A stretch of 64,000 nt of DNA from Flavobacterium sp. KJJ. GTDB lineage: Bacteria; Bacteroidota; Bacteroidia; Flavobacteriales; Flavobacteriaceae. Positions 15,470 through 26,484 of the stretch are shown here, piece by piece. Below the pieces are notes generated by a model, which saw only the letters and a program-made list of their open reading frames with translations, was not told the DNA's origin and searched no databases. Made by a program: the position numbers and the translations under genes. How positions within the stretch are numbered: position 1 is the stretch's first letter; every line of letters starts with the position of its first letter. The DNA lies in NCBI RefSeq assembly GCF_000708595.2, contig NZ_JARP01000002.1, forward strand, positions 868,001 through 932,000, given 5' to 3'.

Positions 15470-16246
15470 TCACTCATATAAAAACGAAGTCAAAGGACTG
15501 GAAGCAACAGCATAATTTTGTTGATTAGCAATTCGGGCTTCAAAAGCTTTTCGCCCTGCAATTACAGCTTCCCTAAAAGCCTCGGCCATTAATTTGGGGT
15601 TTCCTGCAACGGCAATCGCAGTATTCACCAGAACAGCATCAGCACCAATTTCCATTGCTTTTGCAGCGTCAGATGGAGCGCCGATTCCAGCATCTATAAT
15701 AACCGGAACATTACTTTGTTCAATTATAATCTCTAAAAAATCGATTGTTTTTAAACCTTTATTACTTCCAATTGGAGAACCTAACGGCATTACGGCAGCT
15801 GTTCCGGCACTTTCTAAATGCTTGCATAAAACAGGATCTGCATGAATGTAAGGAAGGACAAAAAAACCGAGTTTTGCCAATTCTTCTGTTGCTTTCAAAG
15901 TTTCTATAGGATCAGGCATTAAGTATTTGGGATCAGGATGAATTTCGAGTTTTACCCAATTGGTTTCTAAAGCTTCACGAGCCAATTGTGCGGCAAAAAC
16001 GGCTTCTTTCGCATTTCTTGCTCCAGATGTATTTGGCAGTAAATTGATAGTTGGATGTTTTAAATGAGATAAAATAGGGTCGGTATCCGTTTCTAAATCA
16101 ATGCGTTTGAGGGCGACAGTAACCAATTCACTTTCTGAAGCTAGAATCGCTTCTTCCATTTCCTGATTCGAACCAAATTTTCCTGTTCCTAAAAACAAAC
16201 GGGATTTAAAGCTTTTATCTCCCATATTAAACAATGATGTTTGCAT
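15470..16246 (-). CDS. thiG: Thiazole synthase ThiG
   Basis: 258 residues, a TIM barrel that condenses deoxyxylulose phosphate, dehydroglycine and ThiS-thiocarboxylate into thiazole phosphate. Visible are FLGTGKF near the N terminus, the [18 protein letters not shown] segment carrying the Schiff-base lysine (about residue 108), [12 protein letters not shown] and the phosphate-binding [18 protein letters not shown]. It overlaps thiE by 20 bp, so translation is probably coupled. Sits in the operon order thiE-thiG-thiH. Confidence 0.97.
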   Translation of the reverse strand: MQTSLFNMGDKSFKSRLFLGTGKFGSNQEMEEAILASESELVTVALKRIDLETDTDPILSHLKHPTINLLPNTSGARNAKEAVFAAQLAREALETNWVKLEIHPDPKYLMPDPIETLKATEELAKLGFFVLPYIHADPVLCKHLESAGTAAVMPLGSPIGSNKGLKTIDFLEIIIEQSNVPVIIDAGIGAPSDAAKAMEIGADAVLVNTAIAVAGNPKLMAEAFREAVIAGRKAFEARIANQQNYAVASSPLTSFLYE

Positions 16247-16865
16247 ATAATTTTTCGTTTAGTTGTTGAATTAATTTTTCCTTTTCATCGCTTTCTGTAA
16301 TAATTCCAGACACCGCAATTCCGTGAATTCCAGTTTCCATTAACGGATTTACATCTCGCAGTGTGATGCCTCCAATTGCATAAACAGGAATTTCAATTTT
16401 ATCTTTCTTCAGTCTTTGAAGAATATCAAAATAACCTGATAACCCTAAAATTGGACTTAATTTTTCTTTCGTTGCGGTAAAACGAAAAGGTCCCAAACCA
16501 ATATAATCACATCCGTTTTTGACATGATTTTGAATGTCTTCGAAAGTATTAGCAGTTCCTCCAATTATTTTTTCAGCACCTAAAATTGCTCTTGCTTCAT
16601 CTATTTTAGTATCTGTTAATCCGAGATGAACGCCATCTGCTTCAATTTGCTGGGCGAGATGTAAATCATCATTTACAATAAATTTGACCTGATATTCGTC
16701 GCATAGAAGTTTTACAGCTTCTGCCAAAGTGAGTCTATTTTGAGTTGTTTGATTTTTAAATCGCATTTGTACCCACTCACATCCAGCATCAAGAGCTTGA
16801 TGTATATTGCGTAATTGTTCTTCGATTGTTTCGCCTTGCGAAATGTATTGCAGTTTATTATACAT
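16227..16865 (-). CDS. thiE: Thiamine phosphate synthase ThiE
   Basis: 212 residues. Joins HMP pyrophosphate and thiazole phosphate to thiamine phosphate. Family elements are seen in order: [12 protein letters not shown] (about residues 28-39), [19 protein letters not shown] (about 84-102), [25 protein letters not shown] (about 141-153) and [10 protein letters not shown] near the phosphate site. It overlaps thiD by 8 bp and thiG by 20 bp. Because all of these motifs are kept, this copy rather than the gene at 17556-18164 is the likely true ThiE. Confidence 0.95.
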   Translation of the reverse strand: MYNKLQYISQGETIEEQLRNIHQALDAGCEWVQMRFKNQTTQNRLTLAEAVKLLCDEYQVKFIVNDDLHLAQQIEADGVHLGLTDTKIDEARAILGAEKIIGGTANTFEDIQNHVKNGCDYIGLGPFRFTATKEKLSPILGLSGYFDILQRLKKDKIEIPVYAIGGITLRDVNPLMETGIHGIAVSGIITESDEKEKLIQQLNEKLYANIIV

Positions 16866-17598
16866 AATGATATCCGATTAAAGTTGAAGTTGAACTCAAA
16901 TAATTTTCGATATATATTTTGGCATTTTTACAGGCTTCAATCATGGTTTGATTTAATGTTAAATTCGATGCAATTGCAGAAGAAAGTACGCAGCCTGAAC
17001 CATGTTTTTCAAAGCATTTTTTGTCTGAAGGAAATAATTCTAAAATTTCATTTTTTAAAAATAAACGATCTGTTCCCAAAGCTTTTTCGTTATGTCCGCC
17101 TTTCAATAAAATGTCTGTTAAGAAGCTATTTTCTTTAGAACTAAAATCAGGAAACAGAATTTTGGCTTCATGATAATTCGGCGTAATCAAATCGATTTTT
17201 GGAAGTATTTTATTTAATCTTTCATGATCTTCAATATTCATAAATTCAAATTTTGTGGTCGATTTTAAAACTGGATCCCAAACGATTTTTGTTGAAGGAG
17301 AAAGTAGTTTTATAGTCGAAATAATTTGATTTAAGTCGCATAGAGAGGCTACAATTCCAATTTTGACAACAGCAATTTTATAATTAGAAAACAGCGTTTC
17401 GATAGACCGAATAACAAAATTCAAATTTGTCCATTCAATTTCATAAAACTGATTTTCGGTTTGAATTGTATTCGCTGTCGAAATAGCAAAACCTGTGACT
17501 TTGTGCTGTTCAAAAGTTTTGATATCAGCCAAAATCCCAGCACCGCCAGACGGATCTAAACCTGCGATTGTAAGTGCGAAAGGGCGATTTGCTGACAT
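16858..17598 (-). CDS. thiD: Hydroxymethylpyrimidine (phosphate) kinase ThiD
   Basis: 246 residues, a ribokinase-like enzyme that phosphorylates HMP and HMP phosphate. Typical elements are ALTIAGLDPSGGAGILADIK at the N terminus, the KIGIVAS segment, VWDPVLKST, DLITPNYHEA and the C-terminal anion hole GSGCVLSSAIASNL. The 5' end overlaps the TenI-like gene by 43 bp and the 3' end overlaps thiE by 8 bp, a densely packed part of the operon. Confidence 0.96.
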   Translation of the reverse strand: MSANRPFALTIAGLDPSGGAGILADIKTFEQHKVTGFAISTANTIQTENQFYEIEWTNLNFVIRSIETLFSNYKIAVVKIGIVASLCDLNQIISTIKLLSPSTKIVWDPVLKSTTKFEFMNIEDHERLNKILPKIDLITPNYHEAKILFPDFSSKENSFLTDILLKGGHNEKALGTDRLFLKNEILELFPSDKKCFEKHGSGCVLSSAIASNLTLNQTMIEACKNAKIYIENYLSSTSTLIGYHYV

Positions 17599-18164
17599 AA
17601 TTTAAATTGTTTTAAAGTACTTTCATTTTTCCAGATGCTTCCCAAAAGAGCAATATCATCAAACCCATTTTGAAGCACTTTTTGAATATTATGCGAATCA
17701 ATTCCGCCTAAAGCGATAACTTTAGTTTTGTAATTGGTTCTTGCTTTTAATTCCTCAAATAGATCTTTTTCTGAATGATAATTTTCTTTGGAAATACTTT
17801 TAAAAACGGGGCTTAAAAAAGCGTAATCAAAAACATTTTCTAAACAGTTAAAATCTTCTATAGAATGTGTTGCTGTTGAATACCTACAAGCTTTTGAAAA
17901 CCTTGCAGGAGAATCCGTCGTATTTTTTCTTTCTTTTTCAGAAAAATGAAATCGGTTAATTCCAAAATCTTCTGCCAATAGATGATGATTGTGCAAAACA
18001 ATTCGATCTCTAAATTCTAGTTTTATTTGATGAATGAACTGCGCCATTTCCAATTCAGAAAAATCAGGTTTTCTAATATGAAGCAAAGACAATCCTTCGG
18101 CAAATAAAGATTGAATCATATTTGTTTCATTTTCAACAGAAAAAGGATTCGTAATTACAATCAT
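17556..18164 (-). CDS. TenI-like thiamine phosphate synthase paralogue (possible thiazole tautomerase)
   Basis: 202 residues of the ThiE/TenI fold. It begins MIVITNPFSVENETNMIQSL and keeps LLHIRKPDFSE, IVLHNHHLLAEDFGINRFHF and a phosphate-loop-like ALGGIDSHNIQ, but it lacks the ThiE GLGPxxxTxTK segment (here YAFLSPVFKSISK). TenI proteins aromatise the thiazole product of ThiG without making thiamine phosphate, and a second ThiE-like gene in a thiamine operon that already holds thiE commonly has that role. It starts 33 bp after thiC and overlaps thiD by 43 bp. The tautomerase role is inferred from context and missing motifs. Confidence 0.82.
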   Translation of the reverse strand: MIVITNPFSVENETNMIQSLFAEGLSLLHIRKPDFSELEMAQFIHQIKLEFRDRIVLHNHHLLAEDFGINRFHFSEKERKNTTDSPARFSKACRYSTATHSIEDFNCLENVFDYAFLSPVFKSISKENYHSEKDLFEELKARTNYKTKVIALGGIDSHNIQKVLQNGFDDIALLGSIWKNESTLKQFKLCQQIALSHLQSQV

Positions 18165-18197
18165 ATCTTTCCTCTTTATTCTTTACTCTATTTTCTT

Positions 18198-20097
<1,900 letters not shown>

Positions 20098-20141
20098 GTC
20101 CAGTATTACTTGGAATTTGGGTTTTAAAATTGAAATTATTT

Positions 20142-20348
20142 CTAACCTCCCTGCGTAGCAGAAATAATTAAAATTTCGTCAGTTTCTTGTACGAGGAATT
20201 CGTTCCATTTGGTTTTTGGAACAACGGTGTTGTTAATAGCAACGGCAATTCCGTTTTGTTTGTGCGGAATTTCGAGATCGAGCAATGATTGAACGCTTAG
20301 CGATTCAGCATTGAATTGTTTGATTTGTTGGTTGATTTTTAGTTCCAT
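20142..20348 (-). CDS. thiS: Sulphur carrier protein ThiS
   Basis: 68 residues, a small beta-grasp protein ending in the obligatory Gly-Gly (ISATQGG). ThiF adenylates this terminus and a sulphur donor converts it to a thiocarboxylate that supplies sulphur for the thiazole. It is the first gene of the operon and starts about 80 bp after the TPP aptamer. The start codon sits inside GGAATGG, which can pair with an upstream CCATTCC on the transcript (20381-20387 on the plus strand), so access of ribosomes may be controlled by leader structure. Confidence 0.95.
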   Translation of the reverse strand: MELKINQQIKQFNAESLSVQSLLDLEIPHKQNGIAVAINNTVVPKTKWNEFLVQETDEILIISATQGG

Positions 20349-20387
20349 TCCTTTTGAGATTAGTATATAGTTATACTTTAGGAATGG
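20345..20387 (-). promoter_or_regulatory. Hairpin that can occlude the thiS start codon
   Basis: In the transcript, CCATTCC (20387-20381) pairs with GGAATGG (20351-20345), which contains the thiS AUG. A second perfect stem, AGTATA (20377-20372) with TATACT (20367-20362), stacks inside. A further CGCAT-TTTT-ATGCG hairpin lies between it and the aptamer. This is the probable expression platform of the riboswitch. Confidence 0.65.
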
Positions 20388-20426
20388 CTACAAGAACGCA
20401 TAAAAATGCGCGCAGAAGTCATCTTA

Positions 20427-20508
20427 CTTTTCCCTACGCTAGTATGAACTAGATCAGGTTCAGAGGGTAAAATCTCAGCCTACAAGTTGTAGACACCCCT
20501 AAAGTGTG
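20427..20508 (-). promoter_or_regulatory. TPP (THI-box) riboswitch of the thiamine operon
   Basis: On the minus strand the aptamer blocks appear in order: AGGGGTG, GGCTGAGATTTTACCC, GAACCTGATCTAG, then CTAGCGTAGGGAAAAG. The P3 stem CTACAA/TTGTAG is perfect. The promoter box at 20512-20519 lies just upstream. It controls thiS-thiC-tenI-thiD-thiE-thiG-thiH-thiF. Confidence 0.96.
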
Positions 20509-20511
20509 AAG

Positions 20512-20519
20512 CAAATATA
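20512..20519 (-). promoter_or_regulatory. -7 promoter box TATATTTG of the thiamine operon
   Basis: A perfect TAnnTTTG on the minus strand, with the aptamer starting within about 5-10 nt of the predicted transcript start. Confidence 0.82.
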
Positions 20520-20534
20520 GGTAATTTTTGTTTA

Positions 20535-20562
20535 CAAGTTTCAGGTTTCAAGTTTCAGGTTT
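20535..20562. repeat. Dispersed CAAGTTTCAGGTTT repeat
   Basis: Two units of CAAGTTTCAGGTTT in tandem, the same family as 20032-20055 and (inverted) 14231-14256. It lies upstream of the thiamine operon promoter. Confidence 0.8.
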
Positions 20563-20588
20563 AAAAAAAAACTGAAAACTGCGACTGA

Positions 20589-21155
20589 TTACTGAGTTCT
20601 TGTCCAGCAATCTTCGGCGTGATCATTGACCATTCCGGTGGCTTGCATGTGTGCGTATATGACAGTTGAACCCACAAATTTAAAACCTCTTTTTTTTAAG
20701 TCTTTACTAATTTCATCAGAAAGCGGTGTAGTTGCTGGAACATCTTTTGAAGTTTTTGGATTGTTTATTATAGGTTTTCCGTTAGTAAATTTCCAGATGT
20801 AATCAGAAAAGGTTCCAAATTCTTCCTGAACTTTCATAAACGCCTGAGCGTTTGAAACGGCAGCCTTAATTTTAAGTTTGTTGCGGATGATTCTGGTATT
20901 CTGCATTAATTCTTCCATTTTATCTTCAGAATAATTTGCAATTTTTTTATAGTCGAAATGATCAAAGGCAGTTTTGAAATTTTCTCTTTTGTTTAAAATT
21001 GTAATCCAGCTTAATCCAGCCTGAAAAGTTTCTAAAATTAAAAATTCAAATAGAGTAGGATCGTCATAAACTGGAACGCCCCATTCTTCATCATGGTATT
21101 TTTTATATAAATCGCTGGAGGTACACCAGCCGCATCGTATTAAATTGTCCATCAT
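20589..21155 (-). CDS. tag: DNA-3-methyladenine glycosylase I
   Basis: 188 residues. Removes 3-methyladenine from alkylated DNA. The Tag signature is clear: RCGWC near residue 7, EEWGVPVYDDPTLFEFLILE, FQAGLSWITILNKRENF and a C-terminal HAEDCW; the early Cys together with the C-terminal His and Cys form the zinc site of the family. Its ATGATG start overlaps the TGA of the upstream lipoprotein gene, so the two are coupled. Either of the two consecutive ATGs could be used. Confidence 0.96.
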   Translation of the reverse strand: MMDNLIRCGWCTSSDLYKKYHDEEWGVPVYDDPTLFEFLILETFQAGLSWITILNKRENFKTAFDHFDYKKIANYSEDKMEELMQNTRIIRNKLKIKAAVSNAQAFMKVQEEFGTFSDYIWKFTNGKPIINNPKTSKDVPATTPLSDEISKDLKKRGFKFVGSTVIYAHMQATGMVNDHAEDCWTRTQ

Positions 21156-21829
21156 TTTCCAATTTGCCAGCTGTAGCCCTTAACACTCGGAATATAAGCA
21201 GAACGGCCAACTATAATTAAATTATTATAGATTTTTTTGTCATATTTAATGCCAATTGCAGTGCCAGAAGTATATAATTTATTGGCTTTGAAAGTGATTT
21301 TCATAAAGCCGTCTTTGAATTTTGCATCAGATAATTTCTCTACAAGCCAAGTCGAATGCCATTTTACAGCAATTTCGTCTTCTGCAGTTTTTGTAATGCT
21401 TTTTACCAATTTAACTGCTTCTTCAGGAATTTCGAAGTTTTGAGTTAATTGCTTTTGAGTTAAAGTCTGACCTACTTTACTGCCATACAATATTTTGCGC
21501 AAATTGACAAAAGTCATTAAAGTTTTGTTTGCCTCTTTGCTTACATCTAATTTTTGATGTTCAGTTGTAATCTGCGGACTTTGAATTTGAGGTTTGATGT
21601 CAATTTCTTCCTTAACTGCGAAAATAGATTTTTTATCTGTTTTAGATTTTTTTCTAAGATTTTGAGTAATCGCAACAGTGTCTATGGAAGCTGTTTTTGT
21701 TATTTTTTCAGAAATGGGTTTTATTGTACTGACAGGCAATACCTTTTTTTTAGGTGGTTTTTTCTCGTCGCTGCCACAGCTAAAAAAGATAGAGGTTATT
21801 GAGAGCAATATAATAATGCTGTTTTTCAT
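21152..21829 (-). CDS. Hypothetical lipoprotein
   Basis: 225 residues with a lipoprotein signal ending IFFSC (Cys about residue 18). A Lys/Pro/Thr/Ser-rich low-complexity stretch (about residues 22-90) looks like a flexible tether, followed by a folded domain of about 130 residues with no motif I recognise (LTQKQLTQNFEIPEEAVKLV, then a strand-rich end KGYSWQIGK). It overlaps tag by 4 bp and follows the queuosine transporter after 15 bp, so all three probably share the promoter at 22535-22542. Function unknown. Confidence 0.85.
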   Translation of the reverse strand: MKNSIIILLSITSIFFSCGSDEKKPPKKKVLPVSTIKPISEKITKTASIDTVAITQNLRKKSKTDKKSIFAVKEEIDIKPQIQSPQITTEHQKLDVSKEANKTLMTFVNLRKILYGSKVGQTLTQKQLTQNFEIPEEAVKLVKSITKTAEDEIAVKWHSTWLVEKLSDAKFKDGFMKITFKANKLYTSGTAIGIKYDKKIYNNLIIVGRSAYIPSVKGYSWQIGK

Positions 21830-21844
21830 CTAAACAAGATAAGA

Positions 21845-22507
21845 TTAATTTTCGTTAGGAGGATCTTCTTCTAAATATTTTTTGATCAAATGATGTCCTG
21901 CGTAAATCAACGGCGTTAATAAAACCGCTATAGATAATTTAAAGGTATACCCAATCAATGCTGAAGAAAGAAAGGTATCAAAATCAATTTTTCCAGGGAG
22001 CCAGAACGCAACTCCAAGTACAATAAAAGAGTCAAATAATTGTGAAATTACGGTTGATCCGGTCGTTCTAAGCCATATTTTTTTGTCTCCCGTTTTGTTT
22101 TTAAAGAACCAAAAAATGCTCACATCAATAAGCTGCGAAACCATAAATGCAATTATACTTCCAACAATAATCCACATACTTTGTCCAAAAACAGCTTGAA
22201 ATTGTTCGTCATTTACAGGACTTATTCCTTTTGCTGCAGGAATTGCTATTGCCATAAAAAGTATGATAAAAGCATATGCAATTAAGCATGCAGTAATAAA
22301 TGAAAGTTTTCTAACACCTTTTTCTCCAAAATATTCATTAATTAAATCGGTTGTTAAAAAAACTACTGGCCAAGGCAAAATTCCAATACTCATTACAAAT
22401 GGCCCAATCTGAATAAGCTTTCCGCCAATAAGTTCTGCTACAACTGCATTTGTAATAAAGATTCCTGCCAGAATTACAAAAACAATTTCTTTTTTGGTTT
22501 TAAACAT
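21845..22507 (-). CDS. Queuosine precursor transporter (YhhQ/VUT family)
   Basis: 220 residues with about six hydrophobic helices. Family landmarks are ELIGGKLI near residue 25, LPWPVVFLTTDLINEYFGEKGVRK (in the second quarter) and FMVSQLIDVSIFWFFK. YhhQ takes up 7-cyano-7-deazaguanine or related precursors for the tRNA base queuosine, so this organism can salvage the precursor. First gene of a three-gene transcript with the lipoprotein and tag. Confidence 0.92.
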   Translation of the reverse strand: MFKTKKEIVFVILAGIFITNAVVAELIGGKLIQIGPFVMSIGILPWPVVFLTTDLINEYFGEKGVRKLSFITACLIAYAFIILFMAIAIPAAKGISPVNDEQFQAVFGQSMWIIVGSIIAFMVSQLIDVSIFWFFKNKTGDKKIWLRTTGSTVISQLFDSFIVLGVAFWLPGKIDFDTFLSSALIGYTFKLSIAVLLTPLIYAGHHLIKKYLEEDPPNEN

Positions 22508-22534
22508 AAATAGTAACTATAGTTTCGTTTTCTT

Positions 22535-22542
22535 CAAAGTTA
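22535..22542 (-). promoter_or_regulatory. -7 promoter box TAACTTTG
   Basis: A perfect TAnnTTTG on the minus strand, 27 bp before the transporter ATG. Confidence 0.72.
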
Positions 22543-22563
22543 AATATTTTACTTAAAATAAAT

Positions 22564-25500
22564 TTAATATTCTTCATCAATAACGATTTCATCATCTGCT
22601 TTTTCTTTTTCAAAACTTGCTCTCAGATGTTCTCCATTCAAAAATTCATTTACAATCAAATTGTATTTCTTTTCTAAATCTTCATCTTCATTGATCATCT
22701 TTATATCTATTACATTAAAAGCCAGCGGATTTATTTTGCCATTTTCAGTTACAAAGCCAATAGTGTAAAGTTGGTTTTTACTATCGCTAATTTCTTTTGT
22801 TTTCTTTTTTATTTTATAAAAGTAAAGTGAAATATCATGTCCGTTTTTTTGAACAATTTTCTTTTTCAGTAAAGTAATAGAATCTTTTTTAGTAAGAAAT
22901 TGAAAATTTATTGCGGCTGCTTTTGCAATTTCATCGTCATTAAATGTGATAAATTCTTTTTTATTCTGATTTAAAAGCAGATTTATAGTTGCAAATTGTG
23001 TTTGAGGATCATTCAAAAATTCATTTATTTCTGATGACGTCAATTGGTTGTGTGTAATTCCTAATCTTGCCAATTCGATATTCAGCTCTAAAATATCAAG
23101 GTTTTTTATTTTTCTTAAAACTTCTTTTACGGCATTATCATCATCAAAATTATAGAGCAATGTGGTGTAATTAATTAAATCTGATACAGATTCTCCACTA
23201 TCCATATAAGTGGCCATGGTTTCTTCGTCGTTTTCAATTTCTTCGTTTGCTTTATTTTTTTGATTCCAGCTTAGAACTCTTTTGTATTCCAGTTTAGCGT
23301 TTGTCAGAATTATTTTTTTAAAAACTTTTAATTTTTTAGCAGAGATTAATTTTTGTTCTAATAGCGAATTGCAAAAATTAAGAATAGGTTTGTGAAATTC
23401 TTTAATGCTGTAATATTGAAAAATTTCAGGAAACAATTCTTTGCTGTTTTCAGCATCTTTTTCAAAAGCAAAAAACAGCATAGTTATTTCATACTGATTA
23501 TCTGAAATAGGGATATCATAATCTAATAATTCATTTATTTTTTTATACGCAGTTTTGGATTTTTGATTTGAAAGCGCTTTTAAGATACTTATTTGAACCT
23601 CTGTTTTAATAAATTCTTTTTTATAATAATTTTCTAAAAACGGAATCACTCTTTCATCCTTCATTTCTCCTATTTTTTCTAAAAGAGAACTTATCGCAAC
23701 CGTTTCGTTTTCTTTAAAATCAAAAGTGTTTATGAAGTTCGTAACGATTTCAAAATCATTAGCTGTAAAATCAAGATTATTGATAGATTTTAAGGCAGAA
23801 TAACGAATTGTATCGCTTTTGCTGGTTGCATCTTCAATAAACAGTTTGATTTTATCTTCAGAAATGTCTGTGTTTTTGTTTGAAGCCAAAGCCAAAGAAT
23901 TAAAGGCTTTTTCAATAAAAGCATCTTCGTTTTTATAGTTTTTTTCAACCAATGTACTCAATACATAATATGCATTGTTTTTATATAAAACTTTGTATTT
24001 AACAGCTTGAGTTGCATTTGGTTTAGAAACTGTTGCATCTATGGTATAGCTGTTGTTTTCTTTGTTGAAAGTGGTGTTTTCATTTAAAAATTCATAACTG
24101 TTTTTTTTGTCAGACATTATTTCATACCAAAGCGATTCTGAAAACCCTTTTTTCGAATACAATTGTGCATTGTATAAAGAAGTCGAAGAACCCATGTCAA
24201 AATCCTCTTCTTCATATCTATTGGCTGTAAAATCTTCGCTGACTTGTTTTAAAAATTCTTTTTTCAGTTTAGTTTCGATAGAATCAATAGGCAAGTTGCG
24301 TTCATATTTAGGGTATTTATAATATTCTAAACTAATTTTTCGTGCTGTTTCAGAATTGAAAGGCTGATATTTACTGTTAGCAATAAAAGCATTTTTAGAT
24401 TGATATTCCTTTGATTTTAAGTTTAAAAATAGATTTTCATTTCCCTTTTCAGGAATATCTATTTTATAGTTTGCAATAGAATCTGTAAAAGTTCTCGATT
24501 TAGATCTGTAATTCAGAGGAACAGTTAAAAATGATTTAAAATATCGATTAGTGTTTGCTTCAGAGGCATTTACAGTTCCAAGCAAATAGTATTTATTGCC
24601 GGCGATGATTGTTTTTAATTTCATATTTCGGTCTCCAATTTTAGAAGAAGAAATAAAAGAATTTTCGGTTTTATTATATTGAGTGGCAGTCGAATCTTGG
24701 TCTTGCTGTAAGTAAAATTGATAATGAATTTGTTTTTGTTCGTATTCTGAGTTTTCAAGCGTTTGAGTGTCGTTCAGCGTTTTTTCTCTTAAAAAATAAT
24801 AACTTTTCTCTTGATTATCATAAGCTTGAATGTCAATATTAGTTCCTTTTTCGGCACTATTTCCAAAGACAAGGTTGAAAGATGGAATTTCAACTTCAAA
24901 ACCTCCCTTTATAGGTTTTACTTTCTCCCAGTCATTTTTAAAAGGTTTTATTTTAATGTTTTCAAAAACTTCATTTTCATATTGGCGCACATAATTTGCC
25001 GGGCCCGTCATAGCTATCGAAATGATTTCTAGTGGTGTAATATAAAATTTAGAATGTTGGCTGTTTCCCGTTTTTGTAATGTTTTTTATATCATAACCTG
25101 AATAATTGGCTTGTTCAAAGTATTTTTTTTCGATGATATCGCCGGCAATCTTTTCAAAAAATAAACTGTCTAATGATTTAGCATTATAAGTAATATCTTT
25201 TGTTTTTAAGAAAAAGTTTAGCGGCATTCTTTTAATCGTAATGGCGCCTCCGTTGGTGAAATCGGGTGATCCTAAACTTTCATTTTCTTCAATTGTGGTT
25301 TTGTACAAGGGCAGTTGCAGCATTTTATCTTTAGTCGATGTAACATTGAAATTAGGATTTGGGAAATAAGACTCTATTGTTTTTTTCTGATTTTTTCCAT
25401 TTTCTGTAAACGTGTCAATTATGGGTTTAACCGTATATCCTTTTTGTCTCAAAAGTTCAATGATTCCTTCATTTCCGCCAAGATGCGCTGCTCCAACAGC

Positions 25501-26244
25501 CGAAAATAAGCTTCCGGTTTTGGCAATAGAATCAATACTTTTTGCCATTATTTTATTGCGGTTTACAATAAGTGCATCGTGAGCTTTTTTAGAAAACATT
25601 AATTTATAGATAGAATCAAGCATGACAATATCTTTTTCTCTGTAATATTCTTTAAGAACTTCCGTCGGATTTCTGTTCTTCAAAATTTTCATCAGCGGCA
25701 CTTTGTTTTCGTCTTTTGGTTTTGCATCATCATCCATAATGTTGAGTATGGAAAGCATCGATTCTTTAGCATTTTCTAGTCCGGCAATTTTCTTTTTGTA
25801 TTTTTTTCCGGTTTGAAATATAAACATGTCCAGAACAGTATTTTCTTGAAAATCGGCTTGATCTCCTTCAGCTCCAGACAACATATTTCTAAAATACTTA
25901 GCATTGTCATTATTGAAAATAGTTTTGATATTTTCTTTGGTTGTTGGAAATAAGTAGAACTCTGTATAAAACTTTGGGTAATTTTTATAATCATTATTTT
26001 TCATCAAATCATTCAATTCTCCCCAGGTTTCAGGATTACTTTCATTAGCCACAATATCTGATCCAAGCAGGTTTTTAAAGAATGAATCTGATAAATGAAA
26101 AGAGACTTTTTCATTAACATGCATGGTTCCGTACAAGTAAGAATTTTTGGCTAAACCGTTTCCAGATATTTCCCAAAATAAGCTTTTGTTTTGTGCATGA
26201 ATGAATGAAGTGATTAATAATGAGATATAAAGTAATTTTTTCAA
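22564..26244 (-). CDS. Giant TraB/GumN-domain protein with alpha-solenoid C terminus
   Basis: About 1226 residues, four times the normal family length. After a signal peptide (MKKLLYISLLITSFIHAQ with a TTG start) the first 290 residues are a TraB/GumN (TIKI-like) domain: YLYGTMHVNEKVSFHL near the start and SAVGAAHLGGNEGIIELL near the end, the two motifs that form the putative active site. The central 500 residues are strand-rich with many Tyr and Lys. Residues about 770-1000 look like HEAT-type helical repeats (RYSALKSINNLDFTA, VISSLLEKIGEMKDERVIPFL). The frame is open up to a TTG at 26274, but that codon is the end of the -7 box; TTG at 26244 gives a proper signal peptide. Probably periplasmic; function unknown. 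Confidence 0.85.
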   Translation of the reverse strand: MKKLLYISLLITSFIHAQNKSLFWEISGNGLAKNSYLYGTMHVNEKVSFHLSDSFFKNLLGSDIVANESNPETWGELNDLMKNNDYKNYPKFYTEFYLFPTTKENIKTIFNNDNAKYFRNMLSGAEGDQADFQENTVLDMFIFQTGKKYKKKIAGLENAKESMLSILNIMDDDAKPKDENKVPLMKILKNRNPTEVLKEYYREKDIVMLDSIYKLMFSKKAHDALIVNRNKIMAKSIDSIAKTGSLFSAVGAAHLGGNEGIIELLRQKGYTVKPIIDTFTENGKNQKKTIESYFPNPNFNVTSTKDKMLQLPLYKTTIEENESLGSPDFTNGGAITIKRMPLNFFLKTKDITYNAKSLDSLFFEKIAGDIIEKKYFEQANYSGYDIKNITKTGNSQHSKFYITPLEIISIAMTGPANYVRQYENEVFENIKIKPFKNDWEKVKPIKGGFEVEIPSFNLVFGNSAEKGTNIDIQAYDNQEKSYYFLREKTLNDTQTLENSEYEQKQIHYQFYLQQDQDSTATQYNKTENSFISSSKIGDRNMKLKTIIAGNKYYLLGTVNASEANTNRYFKSFLTVPLNYRSKSRTFTDSIANYKIDIPEKGNENLFLNLKSKEYQSKNAFIANSKYQPFNSETARKISLEYYKYPKYERNLPIDSIETKLKKEFLKQVSEDFTANRYEEEDFDMGSSTSLYNAQLYSKKGFSESLWYEIMSDKKNSYEFLNENTTFNKENNSYTIDATVSKPNATQAVKYKVLYKNNAYYVLSTLVEKNYKNEDAFIEKAFNSLALASNKNTDISEDKIKLFIEDATSKSDTIRYSALKSINNLDFTANDFEIVTNFINTFDFKENETVAISSLLEKIGEMKDERVIPFLENYYKKEFIKTEVQISILKALSNQKSKTAYKKINELLDYDIPISDNQYEITMLFFAFEKDAENSKELFPEIFQYYSIKEFHKPILNFCNSLLEQKLISAKKLKVFKKIILTNAKLEYKRVLSWNQKNKANEEIENDEETMATYMDSGESVSDLINYTTLLYNFDDDNAVKEVLRKIKNLDILELNIELARLGITHNQLTSSEINEFLNDPQTQFATINLLLNQNKKEFITFNDDEIAKAAAINFQFLTKKDSITLLKKKIVQKNGHDISLYFYKIKKKTKEISDSKNQLYTIGFVTENGKINPLAFNVIDIKMINEDEDLEKKYNLIVNEFLNGEHLRASFEKEKADDEIVIDEEY

Positions 26245-26271
26245 GAGAGAAATTTTAATGGTTTTGGTAAA

Positions 26272-26279
26272 CAAATATA
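26272..26279 (-). promoter_or_regulatory. -7 promoter box TATATTTG of the TraB/GumN gene
   Basis: A perfect TAnnTTTG on the minus strand. It rules out the TTG at 26274 as start codon and supports 26244. Confidence 0.78.
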
Positions 26280-26439
26280 GAATAGATTGATATCATTTCG
26301 TTTATGAATTTAAATTTTCTGTGTTTTATTATAAAGGATTTTCTTAAAAAAGAAGAAGAACCTTTTAAATATTATGATGCAGTTTCTGTTTCTGTTTTTT
26401 TATGATTAGCAGATTTGCTTTTGATTCGTAATTTTTCGG

Positions 26440-26447
26440 TACTTTTG
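26440..26447 (+). promoter_or_regulatory. -7 promoter box TACTTTTG of the M3 peptidase gene
   Basis: A perfect TAnnTTTG, 37 bp before the ATG at 26485, with a TTG at 26421-26423 as a possible -33 element. Confidence 0.75.
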
Positions 26448-26484
26448 GAAGTAAGAACAAGTTCTATTATTTAAAATCAAATTA

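Noticed and set aside
22564..26244. Conjugation function suggested by the name TraB
   Set aside because: The TraB/GumN (TIKI-like) family is unrelated to conjugative TraB ATPases; no other transfer gene is present.
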